A stretch of 64,000 nt of DNA, taken from positions 1,960,920-2,024,919 of the forward strand of contig NZ_LR593887.1 in the NCBI RefSeq assembly GCF_901538355.1, read 5' to 3'. Shown here piece by piece: positions 1 to 9,444 of the stretch (the first letter of the stretch is position 1; the number at the start of each line of letters is the position of its first letter). The stretch comes from Tuwongella immobilis. Lineage in GTDB: Bacteria > Planctomycetota > Planctomycetia > Gemmatales > Gemmataceae. Made by a program: the position numbers and the translations under genes. A model generated the notes under the pieces. It saw only the letters and a program-made list of their open reading frames with translations. It was not told the DNA's origin and searched no databases.

Positions 1-465
1 GCAATCCCGGATCGACTGGTAGCAACTGCGAACGCATGGGGAGCCACCTACATCGCTTTGGAATCGGATGGATTCCAAGTAAGTGTCGCGCGTGCGACCC
101 GAGAAGTGGCCGGCTGTCCGGCCGTGCGGGAGTTGTCGCACGAAGGCAAGGGCAAGCTGTCGCGTGCAATCCCGGCGATCATTCGGGCCCAATCTGGCCA
201 GATCTATGTGCTTCAGGGTGCCGATGGTCAGGAGCTGCCGTGGGTGGGATCATTCTTGGATGAGTGCGAACAATTCACAGGCTTGTCGGGCAATCGTGAT
301 GATCGCGTGGATACGCTGGCCTATGCAGTTTTGGAGATGCCAACGCTGGCCGCGAATGGGCCAACGCTGGTGGCGGCATCGCGGCGGGCCCGACATGGCG
401 CCAGCACATCCGACGAGGATGATGAGGACGTGAGCGACTTGCCAACATCTCGACACCGCTGGTGA
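1..465 (+). CDS. phage terminase large subunit, C-terminal part (5' end outside window)
   Basis: The frame is open at the window edge, so only the last 154 residues are present. They correspond to the RNase H-like nuclease half of a terminase large subunit, the motor that cuts concatemeric phage DNA and pumps it into the prohead. The telling segment is the acidic DDRVDTLAYAV motif near residues 95-110, preceded by a short W...F..EC stretch, which is typical of the end of this nuclease domain. The last 30 residues are a polar, acidic tail. The portal gene follows 39 bases downstream, the usual terminase-portal order. The ATPase domain must lie to the left of the window. The family call is firm; the subfamily is not. 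Confidence 0.85.
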   Translation, partial: AIPDRLVATANAWGATYIALESDGFQVSVARATREVAGCPAVRELSHEGKGKLSRAIPAIIRAQSGQIYVLQGADGQELPWVGSFLDECEQFTGLSGNRDDRVDTLAYAVLEMPTLAANGPTLVAASRRARHGASTSDEDDEDVSDLPTSRHRW

Positions 466-504
466 TCGAGGCTCCATCGGAACAATCCCTCAACACGCTG
501 GGGG

Positions 505-3054
505 ATGCCGATGGTTGCGACAACGGATGCCGACAATGATCTGCAATTGACCGACTCGAATGGGATGTTGTTCCCTCAGTACACGTCATTTGCAGCGATC
601 TTCAATCAATTCTCACGAGCTTATTCCCATCGTTGGGATGAGGCCATTCGCCACAGTGCCTCCAACGCTTTGGCGATGCGGCGGGACACGTTCATTCTGT
701 CGCTCCTTCAGGAGCGACAACTGCCGGTAACGGCGATGAACTGGTCGATCATCCCGGAAGATGAGAACGACGCGAACCAGGTGCACATCTGTGGCACTCT
801 GACCAAGATCGTCGAACGCACCCCGCGCTGGCAGTCGATGCTGCTCAACCTGCAACAGGCTCTGTGGTACGGTCGATATGGCGTGCAGATCGTGCCGAAG
901 GTCTGCGAGGTGATGGGCCAGCGCCGTTGGGTCGTGGGCGAGCACAGCCCGGTGAATGGCGACAAGATCCAGTATCAGTGGGATGGCACGCCGCTGGTGT
1001 TTCTGAACGCCTCAGAACTCGGATCGCGGTTCCAGTCGGAGGACATCGTCTACACCGACCGTGTGCCAGCGCTGCGGTTGCACCGCGATGAGTGGCGATC
1101 GCGGTTCATCATTCACAAGCACCTGTCGGATGATGCTGATTTTTTCGAAGGCGAGATGGCAGGCGGCGTTCATGGTGTCGGCCTCCGCAGCCAGGTCTAT
1201 TGGACTTGGTGGCTCCGGGACGAATTCTTGGCCTGGGCCACCGACTTCATGCAGAAGGTCGGCACGCTGGGGCTGATGGTCTTTTATTACGAGATGGGGA
1301 ACCCGAAGTCGCAAGAGGCAGCGGAGCGTGCGGCCCGTGATTGTTCCCGTCGCAATGCAATCACGATGCCCAGACCATCGGGCAGCTCGAAGGAGACTGC
1401 CAGCGCCGAACTGCTCCAGCCCACCAACACCGGGATCGAAACGCTCAAGGGCATGATCGCGGACTACTTCGAGTCGCATATCCAGCGGCTGATTGTCGGG
1501 CAATCGCTCTCGGGCAACGCTGGCAGCACGGGACTGGGCAGCGGTGTCAGCGACCTGCACGCCGACACGAAATACCAATTGCTCAAGTTCGACGCTGGCA
1601 ATCTGTCCGGCACACTGACCACCGATCTGGTCGGTCCGCTGATGCGTTGGAACTTTCCCTGGGCGAAGTTCGCGGCCCGTTTCCAGATCAATGTCCCAGA
1701 CCCCAACAACAAAGAGCAGATGGAGGCGGTCTCCAAGGCCAGTAGCCTCGGAGTCACATTCCGGGCCGATGATGTCCGCAAGCTCACCGGCATGGCCAAG
1801 CCAGGCCCAGACGATGAGGTGATTGGTCAGCAGCAGCAACAGTCCCCCGGTCTTGGGATGGCGGATGCTGACCCGCTCGCCCAGTTGCAGCGATCGGTGT
1901 CGATGCTGTATCAGCTCGTGGCCGAACGCATCCCGTGGCATTACGCGGAGCCACCCGAGGACCCGGAGTTTGAGCGGAAACACCCTCGGCGATCGGATGG
2001 CAAGTTTGGCAAAAAGGGAGCGCCTGGCGATGCGGGTGGATCCGACCCGCGTCCGACCGAGACACCCGCCCAGCGAAAGCGGCGGCTAACCCGCGACTCC
2101 ATGGAGCAGCGCGAGCGCCGAGAGTTGCGGGACCATTGGAACCGCATCCGGGCCGAAGGGCTCGGTAATGTCGACGATGTGCCGTGGGCGCTGGCGTACC
2201 TCGGCAGTCGCAGCGTGAAGACTCTCGAAAAACTGGCGAAGGAGACAATGCCCGAAGAGGTGAAGTCATATGTCCGTCAGATTTTGGATGATAAGACCAA
2301 GGTGGTTATCTTGGATCACGCTGCTGCAGAAAAGGCGTTCCAAGATTTCTTCGGCCACCCGGTCGAGAGTTCCACGATAAAAGCCCTGGCTTGGGGGCGT
2401 GATGGATGTGATGCAGAGCTGGAAGTTGTTTCATCGGGCGACACGATCAAGCTGGCATTGAGTTCTGCTGTATACCGTGGCAAGTCGGCGTTTGGAACAT
2501 CGCGTACCATACGTCGCGACAAAGACGGAAAGATCGTCCTTGAGAATGACTACGCAAAAATCGGCAAAAAATCGCGATTGCGAGGGTTATCAGCCGAATG
2601 TCTGTTGGCACAAGCGCAAGCGGCGGAGAAACTTGGCATCTCACGAATCGAAACTTATGCCGCCGGCCTCTTTTCGGAGATCTCTGATTACAATGGGTAT
2701 TACACCTGGGCGCGATGTGGCTATCTGGGCCTGATGGACGCATCGCAATTCTTAAGTCTACCTCCGGAGTATCAGCGGCTGATGGGTCGATCCCGATCGA
2801 TTCAGACGCTGATGGCATTACCTGGCGGTCGCGATGTTTGGAAGCGACATGGCAGTGGGTGGGTCGGTGTTTTCAATCCCAAAACTGGCTCAAGGTCTCG
2901 TCAGATCTTAGAAGCCTATGTCGAGGAGCGACGTCTTGAGCGAGCATCCGGCAAACCGCGAAAACGGAAAAAGCCCCGATCATCGCGGTCGGCTATCAGC
3001 CGACCAGATGGAGCAAATCCGCCGCCAATCCGACCTGAAACGCCAAGCAGTTGA
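505..3054 (+). CDS. DUF935-type phage portal protein with long C-terminal extension
   Basis: 849 residues. Residues ~1-440 match the DUF935 (Mu gp29-like) portal family: an early W/Y-rich region, then IVGQSLSGNAGS followed by a T/G-rich loop and DLVGPL. The portal forms the ring through which DNA enters the capsid and the tail joins. Portals of this family usually end near residue 450-550; this one continues for about 350 residues. After an EFERKHPRRSDGKF linker (~490) there is a basic coiled segment. A domain around residues 600-800 with the motif NGYYTWARCGYLG follows; it resembles the GNAT-like domain often appended to phage head proteins. The last ~30 residues are very basic. It overlaps the next gene by over 100 bases. 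The portal call is firm; the GNAT-like reading is inference. Confidence 0.85.
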   Translation: MPMVATTDADNDLQLTDSNGMLFPQYTSFAAIFNQFSRAYSHRWDEAIRHSASNALAMRRDTFILSLLQERQLPVTAMNWSIIPEDENDANQVHICGTLTKIVERTPRWQSMLLNLQQALWYGRYGVQIVPKVCEVMGQRRWVVGEHSPVNGDKIQYQWDGTPLVFLNASELGSRFQSEDIVYTDRVPALRLHRDEWRSRFIIHKHLSDDADFFEGEMAGGVHGVGLRSQVYWTWWLRDEFLAWATDFMQKVGTLGLMVFYYEMGNPKSQEAAERAARDCSRRNAITMPRPSGSSKETASAELLQPTNTGIETLKGMIADYFESHIQRLIVGQSLSGNAGSTGLGSGVSDLHADTKYQLLKFDAGNLSGTLTTDLVGPLMRWNFPWAKFAARFQINVPDPNNKEQMEAVSKASSLGVTFRADDVRKLTGMAKPGPDDEVIGQQQQQSPGLGMADADPLAQLQRSVSMLYQLVAERIPWHYAEPPEDPEFERKHPRRSDGKFGKKGAPGDAGGSDPRPTETPAQRKRRLTRDSMEQRERRELRDHWNRIRAEGLGNVDDVPWALAYLGSRSVKTLEKLAKETMPEEVKSYVRQILDDKTKVVILDHAAAEKAFQDFFGHPVESSTIKALAWGRDGCDAELEVVSSGDTIKLALSSAVYRGKSAFGTSRTIRRDKDGKIVLENDYAKIGKKSRLRGLSAECLLAQAQAAEKLGISRIETYAAGLFSEISDYNGYYTWARCGYLGLMDASQFLSLPPEYQRLMGRSRSIQTLMALPGGRDVWKRHGSGWVGVFNPKTGSRSRQILEAYVEERRLERASGKPRKRKKPRSSRSAISRPDGANPPPIRPETPSS

Positions 3055-4918
3055 GGCCATGTTGCGGCGTGATATGAAGGAGTATGCAAAGCTGCGCCTG
3101 CAACTGGATGTGATGATTCGTCACACCGGATTGTCGGAAGAAGGCAGCCTCTACCGACGCGGGGAACGCGATCCCGACGCAGTCGGCCCGGTCCATTACG
3201 ACGCGGAGTTCGAGGCTAAACACCCGCGGGATGGTGGCAAATTTGCACCAAAGCCTGGGGCGGGGCGAAAGTCACCAGCCAACCGAGCGCGGCAAGACAT
3301 CCATGCCGCCGGCCGCCGGGGAGCGGCAAAGCTTGCAGTGCATCTGGCCAAGCGACTTGGCAGCAGTCGCGTGGGGCGATTGGTGGCGAAGTTGGAGCAT
3401 AAGGTGATGATCCTGGCCCATACCACCCGCAAGGTGGCTCGCCAAGCAGCGCGGGAACAAGGGTTGCCACCGGAACACATCAAGCGTGTGTCGAAGATCC
3501 TTGCGGTGGCCGACTTCATCGGCAGCTATGCCACCAGCGCCGGTGGGCTGGTCGTGGGCGGTGCCATTGCGGGCAAGCCCGGTGCCGTGGTGGGCAAGCT
3601 GCTCGGGATGGGCATCCCCATCGGCAGCGCGGCCTATCTCGCGTACTCCACCGCTCGCAACCCGATGGCCACCATCCGAGCGGCGCAGAAGTTGGTCAAG
3701 GGAGCCATCCACGAAGACGATCTCGAACACCACAGCCGCGACCAGGAATTGTCCAACGCCGCATTGCTGCTGGACTCGATCAGCCAGCAGTGGAATCCGG
3801 ACTGGTACACCGCGCTGCTGCATGCTGGCCTGGATCACACCGGTGGGGATGTCCCGCGTGCCGTCCGGATCGCTGACTTCCTGACAGCGCACCACCCGCA
3901 AGCGGTCATGCCATACGAGGGTTACGATGACCAGACTGGGGTTTGGTTCTACGCTCGTGACCTCAGCAGAAGTTCGGCAGTGGTGAAAGATCGTGCTCCG
4001 AATGGCCGATGGGCGTGGATCTCCAGGCGGACTGGTAAGGTGTTGAAGTACATCACGTTCCTGAGCCAAAAGCTCAGCAAGCAGAGCATCGATAACCGAA
4101 TGAACGCGACCAAACGAAAAGGGCTATCCAATCTCAAGACACGATCGCTGAAATGGACGCGTGATTTGATCATGGACGCCGGCTATTGGGATCGGCTGGT
4201 GCATGCTCATCAATCCAAGCGAGCAGGTATCGGCCTTCCGGACCAAGCAAACACAGCCGCCGAGCATCTGATCCACACCGTACTCGGCGGCGAAGAATCG
4301 GGTTGGGACTACCATGCAAACGGCCCGATCGATATATTCGGAGTCGTTGAGCGAGAGCAAAAACGCTATGGCATGATCGTGGATACCAAGTTCCTCTTTG
4401 GCGGCGGCGATCGTGTTGCCGGTGACAAAATCAACCGCCGGAGCAAACTGAAACAGTTGGCACTTGATCCCGATCGTATGCTGATCGCCCACGTTGCAAT
4501 CAGCATGGGTGGCCCAGACGGAACAGGTCCCAAAGGTGTGTGGATCAAGTTCGGGATGGGTGAATCATTTAAGCTCGGCGAGTCTTCGGATGGTGATATG
4601 ATTCACCAAGCGCGCAAGATCTGGGATGGGCCGATGGATGAGAACACCTTCCACGATCCACGCAATATCGCCCAACTTCGAGCGAATCTCCAACAGGCCA
4701 TGCTCACAGTTGATCCAGCAAAGGTCATCGCCATGAACAAAGAAAATGCGGAACAGGTGACTCGAAACGAAGCTAAGGAATTCGCGGCCACCCAAGCTGC
4801 CGGAGCCAAGGTGACTGGCAAACCTAATATCGGGATGAAGGAGATGGTTGAAGCCATGACTCCAGAGCAAAAAGCCGAACTTCGAAAATTGCTTGATAGC
4901 GAGTCTCAGCAAAGCTAA
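2918..4918 (+). CDS. phage virion-associated protein with PD-(D/E)XK-like C-terminal domain
   Basis: 666 residues from ATG 2918. A TTG at 2936 has a better ribosome site (GAGGAG, 7 bases away) and may be the true start. It lies where MuF-type head proteins usually lie, directly after the portal, but no MuF domain is recognisable. Residues ~1-85 are helical and end in EFEAKHPRDGGKF, nearly the same linker as in the portal. Residues ~190-260 include a hydrophobic glycine-rich stretch that could insert in a membrane. The region ~445-560 carries E449, D472 (in GPIDIF), and D489-T-K491 (IVDTK), the spacing of a PD-(D/E)XK nuclease core. The end (AKVTGKPNIGMKEMVEAMT) is repeated in a relict at 29820-30110. 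A toxin or effector carried in the head is possible; function is unproven. Confidence 0.7.
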   Translation: MSRSDVLSEHPANRENGKSPDHRGRLSADQMEQIRRQSDLKRQAVEAMLRRDMKEYAKLRLQLDVMIRHTGLSEEGSLYRRGERDPDAVGPVHYDAEFEAKHPRDGGKFAPKPGAGRKSPANRARQDIHAAGRRGAAKLAVHLAKRLGSSRVGRLVAKLEHKVMILAHTTRKVARQAAREQGLPPEHIKRVSKILAVADFIGSYATSAGGLVVGGAIAGKPGAVVGKLLGMGIPIGSAAYLAYSTARNPMATIRAAQKLVKGAIHEDDLEHHSRDQELSNAALLLDSISQQWNPDWYTALLHAGLDHTGGDVPRAVRIADFLTAHHPQAVMPYEGYDDQTGVWFYARDLSRSSAVVKDRAPNGRWAWISRRTGKVLKYITFLSQKLSKQSIDNRMNATKRKGLSNLKTRSLKWTRDLIMDAGYWDRLVHAHQSKRAGIGLPDQANTAAEHLIHTVLGGEESGWDYHANGPIDIFGVVEREQKRYGMIVDTKFLFGGGDRVAGDKINRRSKLKQLALDPDRMLIAHVAISMGGPDGTGPKGVWIKFGMGESFKLGESSDGDMIHQARKIWDGPMDENTFHDPRNIAQLRANLQQAMLTVDPAKVIAMNKENAEQVTRNEAKEFAATQAAGAKVTGKPNIGMKEMVEAMTPEQKAELRKLLDSESQQS

Positions 4919-4945
4919 CCCAGCAACATCAACCACCCAACGCAT

Positions 4946-5006
4946 GGGGCAGCGCGGCAACCGGATGGATTTCCTCGGTCGCTACGCTGCCCCGATTCTT
5001 TTTTTG
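4946..5006 (+). terminator. Rho-independent terminator
   Basis: Inverted repeat GGGGCAGCG (4946-4954) and CGCTGCCCC (4985-4993) with a 30-base loop, followed by GATTC and a run of eight T. It closes the terminase-portal transcript before the structural gene at 5052. Confidence 0.75.
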
Positions 5007-5051
5007 TCTGCGTGAACAATCCAAGAAATCCTACTTGGAGAACGCAAGACG

Positions 5052-6425
5052 ATGGCAATCACATTGACGGGCACTGGCGGGCTGTTCACGCGGCTGGGCA
5101 AGATCGGCAAGGCGATCCGCGACATCAACACGTTCCAGGGGACCACGGCCCCAGCGTTCATCTCCGGGATCATGGGCCAATACGACTCGCTCCGGCCCGC
5201 AGTCGCCGATGTGCCGCCGTTGCAGTCGAAAGTGCAAGGAGATGTCGCGCTGATCCTGCCGACGCTCCAAGCGGTCGCGCGTGAGACGCTCTATCAGATG
5301 GTGCTGGCTGACACTCCATCGGCATCCCTTTCCCTCGAAACACAACTCCGCGAACTCGTCCGACAGATGAACGGCGGCCCTACCACAGTCAAAGCCTCGA
5401 CGGTCGGCTTGTCAGTGGGTTCGCTGTCGATCGGCTCGCCAAGCTGGAACGGTGTCCTGGTCACCAGCACCAAGCGCGGCGATGGGTTGGTGCAAGAACT
5501 GATCATCCCCGAAGTGGGTCGGTTGGTCTGCTCGCAGGATTCGCAGACGGGCGGCGCCACAGCAGGCAACGAGGTGTTCACGTACACCGGCGAGCCCGCA
5601 TCCACCTCGGCGTGGGACTCCGGCTGGCCGGAAGGTTCCGGCGCGGCAACCAGCCTCACCGCGATCGATGGTGGCGAGGATGCTGGCTTGAATCTGCTCA
5701 CCAACAGCGACTTCGAGACGTTTGTCAGCAACACGCCATCGCGTTGGGTCTTGGGCGGCGCCTATGCGGGAACGCTGGTTCGAGAGTCTACCGCACAGTT
5801 CTTCGATGGTGCCAAGTCGGTCGAGTTCGTCGGCGATGCCACGACCAATCTCCAGATGGAGCAGACGTTCGCGGACTCGATCAATGGCACCAGCAGTGTG
5901 CTATTCCCCGAGCGATCGTATGCGATCAATCTGTGGCTGAAGGTCAACTCGGTGCCTGCTGCGGGTGTGATCACGGTCTCGCTGGTCGATGGCAGCGGCA
6001 CGGTCATCAATGATTCGCAAGGGACGGCAAACAGCTTCACGATCTCCGCGCCTGGGCTGACCACCAGTTGGGCCAGTCGAACGGGTGTGTTCCGCCTGCC
6101 TCGCGTGCTGCCGGACGTGGTGAAGCTCCGCATCCGCGCCACCACGGCGATCAGCTCGGGCACATCGGTGTTCATGGACCGCGCCGCGATGGGCAGCATG
6201 GTGACGCTGTATGCAGGTGGCCCGCTGGCCGCGATCTTCAGCGGCAGCTCGAAGTTCATCGGCGGGGATGGCTGGGAGATCACGGCCACGAATGACCGTG
6301 GTGGCGCGACGCTGGGAAGCACGTTCCAGGCTTTGTTCGATCGCCTGTTCGGGACACGGCAGCTTGGCATTTTGTTGCCCAGCGCGGGTAGCCCAACGAT
6401 CGCTGACACGCTGATCACCAGCTAA
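5052..6425 (+). CDS. phage structural protein with CBM4/9-like module
   Basis: 457 residues, ATG start after a CTTGGAG site. Residues ~1-110 are helical (SALR-type repeats absent) and the middle is Thr/Ser/Gly-rich. Residues ~215-360 read as a jelly-roll carbohydrate-binding module of the CBM4/9 type: the entry NLLTNSDFE, a tryptophan (SRWVLGG), then alternating beta-strand segments ending with a conserved FMD motif. The last ~70 residues are a compact globular tail. Such modules on virions usually sit on tails or baseplates and bind host surface glycans. Its place after the terminator and before the fibre genes suggests the start of a tail-appendage operon. I do not recognise the N-terminal family. 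Confidence 0.6.
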   Translation: MAITLTGTGGLFTRLGKIGKAIRDINTFQGTTAPAFISGIMGQYDSLRPAVADVPPLQSKVQGDVALILPTLQAVARETLYQMVLADTPSASLSLETQLRELVRQMNGGPTTVKASTVGLSVGSLSIGSPSWNGVLVTSTKRGDGLVQELIIPEVGRLVCSQDSQTGGATAGNEVFTYTGEPASTSAWDSGWPEGSGAATSLTAIDGGEDAGLNLLTNSDFETFVSNTPSRWVLGGAYAGTLVRESTAQFFDGAKSVEFVGDATTNLQMEQTFADSINGTSSVLFPERSYAINLWLKVNSVPAAGVITVSLVDGSGTVINDSQGTANSFTISAPGLTTSWASRTGVFRLPRVLPDVVKLRIRATTAISSGTSVFMDRAAMGSMVTLYAGGPLAAIFSGSSKFIGGDGWEITATNDRGGATLGSTFQALFDRLFGTRQLGILLPSAGSPTIADTLITS

Positions 6426-6436
6426 GGAGTCCGCCT

Positions 6437-6937
6437 GTGGCGATTGAGTATGGGCTACCCACCACCCCACCTGAGGTTCTCGCGGCGGTGGAAACCTGGC
6501 TGGTCTCGAAGGCGATCCTGCCCGCCCACCTGATTTTCGCCACGGTGGCACCGATCGACGAGCTGGAAGGACAGCCACCTGGCGATCGCTTTGTCACACT
6601 CGCAATCCCGAAGCTGACAGCCGCCATGGGCGACCAGATCGGTGGTGGGCGATACCCAGTGACCATGCAGGGCGAGTTGGAAATCACAGCGTGGGCCCGG
6701 TTGGACGTCGACCAATACTTGCGTGCCCGCAATCATCTGCAATCACCACTCGGGGCTTGGGCGTTGGTGGGTTCGATTGCGACCATTGTCCAGACAGACT
6801 TCCAGTCTTTGGGCAAATCGATCCTGGCAGAACCGTTGCGGCTGAAGTCGATTGAAGCGCAGCAGACCAAGACGCGGTCGCTTCACCGGGTGCGGATGAC
6901 TTTGGAGTTTGGTCTGGTGCTCAAGGTGGCAACATGA
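6437..6937 (+). CDS. small phage protein, tail-terminator-like size and position
   Basis: 166 residues from GTG 6437, preceded by AAGGAG at 6424-6429. The sequence has an early helix (PPEVLAAVETWLVSK), then a beta-rich core and ends in a strand (RVRMTLEFGLVL), the layout common in tail-completion or tail-terminator proteins of siphophages. No catalytic motif is visible. It ends inside the start of the next gene (4-base overlap, ATGA), so the two are translationally coupled. Function is inferred only from size, fold pattern and position. Confidence 0.5.
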   Translation: MAIEYGLPTTPPEVLAAVETWLVSKAILPAHLIFATVAPIDELEGQPPGDRFVTLAIPKLTAAMGDQIGGGRYPVTMQGELEITAWARLDVDQYLRARNHLQSPLGAWALVGSIATIVQTDFQSLGKSILAEPLRLKSIEAQQTKTRSLHRVRMTLEFGLVLKVAT

Positions 6938-9444
6938 GTGATGCGATTGAGGTGACGATCGGATACACCGGGACACCCGACTCAAGTGGTGATTTTGCCC
7001 CCACGATGTCGATTCCGTTTCAGTTCAATGATGAACTGGAACGGCAAATCAACGAATGGCTTGATGCCGACAACCCTGATTTACTGCAAGTGCTGGATCC
7101 AACATGGCCAGGTCCAGCCGCGCAACGGTTTTGCCCACCGCGTCCGCATGTGCCCAAATCGATTCCGCTCAACTGCTTGTATTGGCCGGCAGGCGGGAGC
7201 CGATGCGGTGTCTTTCGCGGGCTGGTGCGGGCTTCGCAATGGCGAGTGACAAGCAATCTGCAATCGGTGTTTTCCCTGCAAATCCGACAGATGCGTGGCA
7301 AGTATGTCGTCAAGCAAATGCGGGTGCGGATGCGAGTTCTGTCGCAGCTACCCGTAGACCGTTTCCAGCAAGGTTTCGTTCTGCTCACGCTGGTGGATGA
7401 GCGGTATGTGAGGCGATCTACCACCAATTATTTCACACCTAACACGCTCGCCTATGGTCTTCAGGCGGGCGTGCTTGATGATCTCCTTGCAGCGGGGAAA
7501 GCCTCATTCGTTTGTTACCGATACAGTGGCGAACGGTTGTTTGTGCCGTGGGCCAGCGCCAATCAAGCGGCCGGATCGGTCTTGCCACTTTATTTTGCTG
7601 GCGGCGAATTGGGTGGGCAAGCTGAACGACTGCGTCGTATCCCGACTACCGCAAGAATGCTATTCCCTCTGGTCACGATTGAGGATGGCACAAGCCCGCC
7701 AAGAGTCTTGCCGGATCCCTATGCTTGGCTGACACAGCAAGGGATGCGTGGCGGTGACTTCCTTTTCCCGGTCGGTTATAGCGTGAACATGCGGCGTGAG
7801 GGGACGCAGGTATCCATAATCGGTGCAAACGCCAGCTCCACGAACAGCAATCCTCCATCCGGCAGCGGTCTGATCAACACACCAATCTCATCTGAAGATG
7901 GTTTGGTGCTTCACGGGCTGATGCCTGCGATTTTTCGAGATAAGATCATCTTTCGGCTGCGAGATGCCGCAGCCATGGAAGTGGTGTTGAATCCGGGAAA
8001 CAATCCGCTCGATTTTCGGGATCAAGTCAATCTCGCAAGGTACGAGCGAAAACGGGTTAGTCCAAACCCCGACAATCGTGAAGACTTGCAAAAGATCGCC
8101 GTCGATCTGTATCGAAACTACATCGAAAGCCAACTGCTCATCCACCAAGGACTGGTGATGGGCTTCCATGTACTTCCGCCCGAGATGGGCCATGACTTGA
8201 TGTATCGATTCCGGCCTGACAACGTCACGGTATCCATCACAAAGCATCCGGGACAATACCAGCCGACAATCAATCTGGAGCGTGGTACATCGTCTCCGTT
8301 CTCAACACTTTTTCCGGGTGGCGGATTCCCAGGTGCGTTTCCCGATTTCACGCAATCGCCCGCACCACAGGATTATGCGCCTGGTGGGTTTTACAACTGG
8401 TGGATCGATAGCAACGGGCAAATCCGTTATGTCAATGAACCACCCGGACTCGATTTTGCCCCGGCCCATCCGGGGCTTGGATTGTTTGCGAGCATCTACA
8501 GTATTCCGGGGCGGTGCATCATTCCAGGCACACTGGAGCGATTCCACCTGAGCACCCGTGCATGGAACGAATTGCTGACCACACTTTCAACGGGCCTGCA
8601 AGGATCGCTGGTGGGTAGGCTCACGCCTGACATGTTAGCGCCCGATGAGGACTGGTCGGCACTGAGCAACCGCACGGTGTTCCAGTATCCAGCCGACGGG
8701 ATCGATGGCAGTCGCATTCGGCCGGGCACCATCCCATGGGGCGACTCCCCCAACGGATCCATTCCAACATCGAAGATCAGCGGTCTCAACGGCTACATCA
8801 TTGCCCTGATCCAGAGCGATGGGTTGACCAATTGGATGATCCGCGATGATTCCATCACGGCAGCCAAAATCGCGGCAGGGTCAGTCACCAACACCAAGCT
8901 CGCAAACAACGCTGTCACGGCGGTCAAGATCGCCGATGGCACCATCACGCTCGACAAGCTGCATGAGAGTATCCGGGCAGATCTGCCCATTCGAGCGATT
9001 GAAGTTACACCCAACAGCGTGACCACATCTGGGTTGGCAGACGAGGCTGTTACCGCGGCAAAACTGGCGGCTGGAGCGGTGACGACTCCGAAACTGGCAA
9101 ATGGGTCGGTGACCGTTGAAAAACTGGCTCCCGGGGTGCTTTCGACGCCGGGCGCCAATTCGGTCGGCACGCTGCAACTGCAAGATGATTCGATCACGGC
9201 AGCAAAGCTGCAAGCTGCCTCGGTGACGACTGAAAAGCTCGACACTGGGAGCGTGACCAACTCCAAGATCGCGGCAGGCGCTGTTGGAGCGGCTCAGTTA
9301 GGTGCAGCGGCGGTCACTGATTTTGCGTTGGCAGCAAACGCGGTGACCGAGCCGAAACTGGCGGATGGGGCGGTGAGCGCGGCCAAGATCGCGGCGGGGG
9401 CCGCGTTCAAGGTCGGTGACATTCTTCGAGGGGAGACATTCTGA
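6934..9444 (+). CDS. large tail/fibre protein with C-terminal repeat ladder
   Basis: 836 residues. Residues ~1-610 are a long beta-rich tail-region domain that I cannot assign. From ~637 to ~823 the sequence becomes a ladder of short repeats of the form (D/N)xxVTxxKLAxGA, for example DDSITAAKIAAGSVTN and ADEAVTAAKLAAGAVTTPKL, at least ten units. Ladders of this type form the trimeric beta-helical or coiled shafts of tail fibres and vary in number between strains. It starts by a 4-base overlap with the gene before and ends by an ATGA overlap with the next fibre-like gene. It is likely part of a host-recognition appendage. Confidence 0.65.
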   Translation: MSDAIEVTIGYTGTPDSSGDFAPTMSIPFQFNDELERQINEWLDADNPDLLQVLDPTWPGPAAQRFCPPRPHVPKSIPLNCLYWPAGGSRCGVFRGLVRASQWRVTSNLQSVFSLQIRQMRGKYVVKQMRVRMRVLSQLPVDRFQQGFVLLTLVDERYVRRSTTNYFTPNTLAYGLQAGVLDDLLAAGKASFVCYRYSGERLFVPWASANQAAGSVLPLYFAGGELGGQAERLRRIPTTARMLFPLVTIEDGTSPPRVLPDPYAWLTQQGMRGGDFLFPVGYSVNMRREGTQVSIIGANASSTNSNPPSGSGLINTPISSEDGLVLHGLMPAIFRDKIIFRLRDAAAMEVVLNPGNNPLDFRDQVNLARYERKRVSPNPDNREDLQKIAVDLYRNYIESQLLIHQGLVMGFHVLPPEMGHDLMYRFRPDNVTVSITKHPGQYQPTINLERGTSSPFSTLFPGGGFPGAFPDFTQSPAPQDYAPGGFYNWWIDSNGQIRYVNEPPGLDFAPAHPGLGLFASIYSIPGRCIIPGTLERFHLSTRAWNELLTTLSTGLQGSLVGRLTPDMLAPDEDWSALSNRTVFQYPADGIDGSRIRPGTIPWGDSPNGSIPTSKISGLNGYIIALIQSDGLTNWMIRDDSITAAKIAAGSVTNTKLANNAVTAVKIADGTITLDKLHESIRADLPIRAIEVTPNSVTTSGLADEAVTAAKLAAGAVTTPKLANGSVTVEKLAPGVLSTPGANSVGTLQLQDDSITAAKLQAASVTTEKLDTGSVTNSKIAAGAVGAAQLGAAAVTDFALAANAVTEPKLADGAVSAAKIAAGAAFKVGDILRGETF

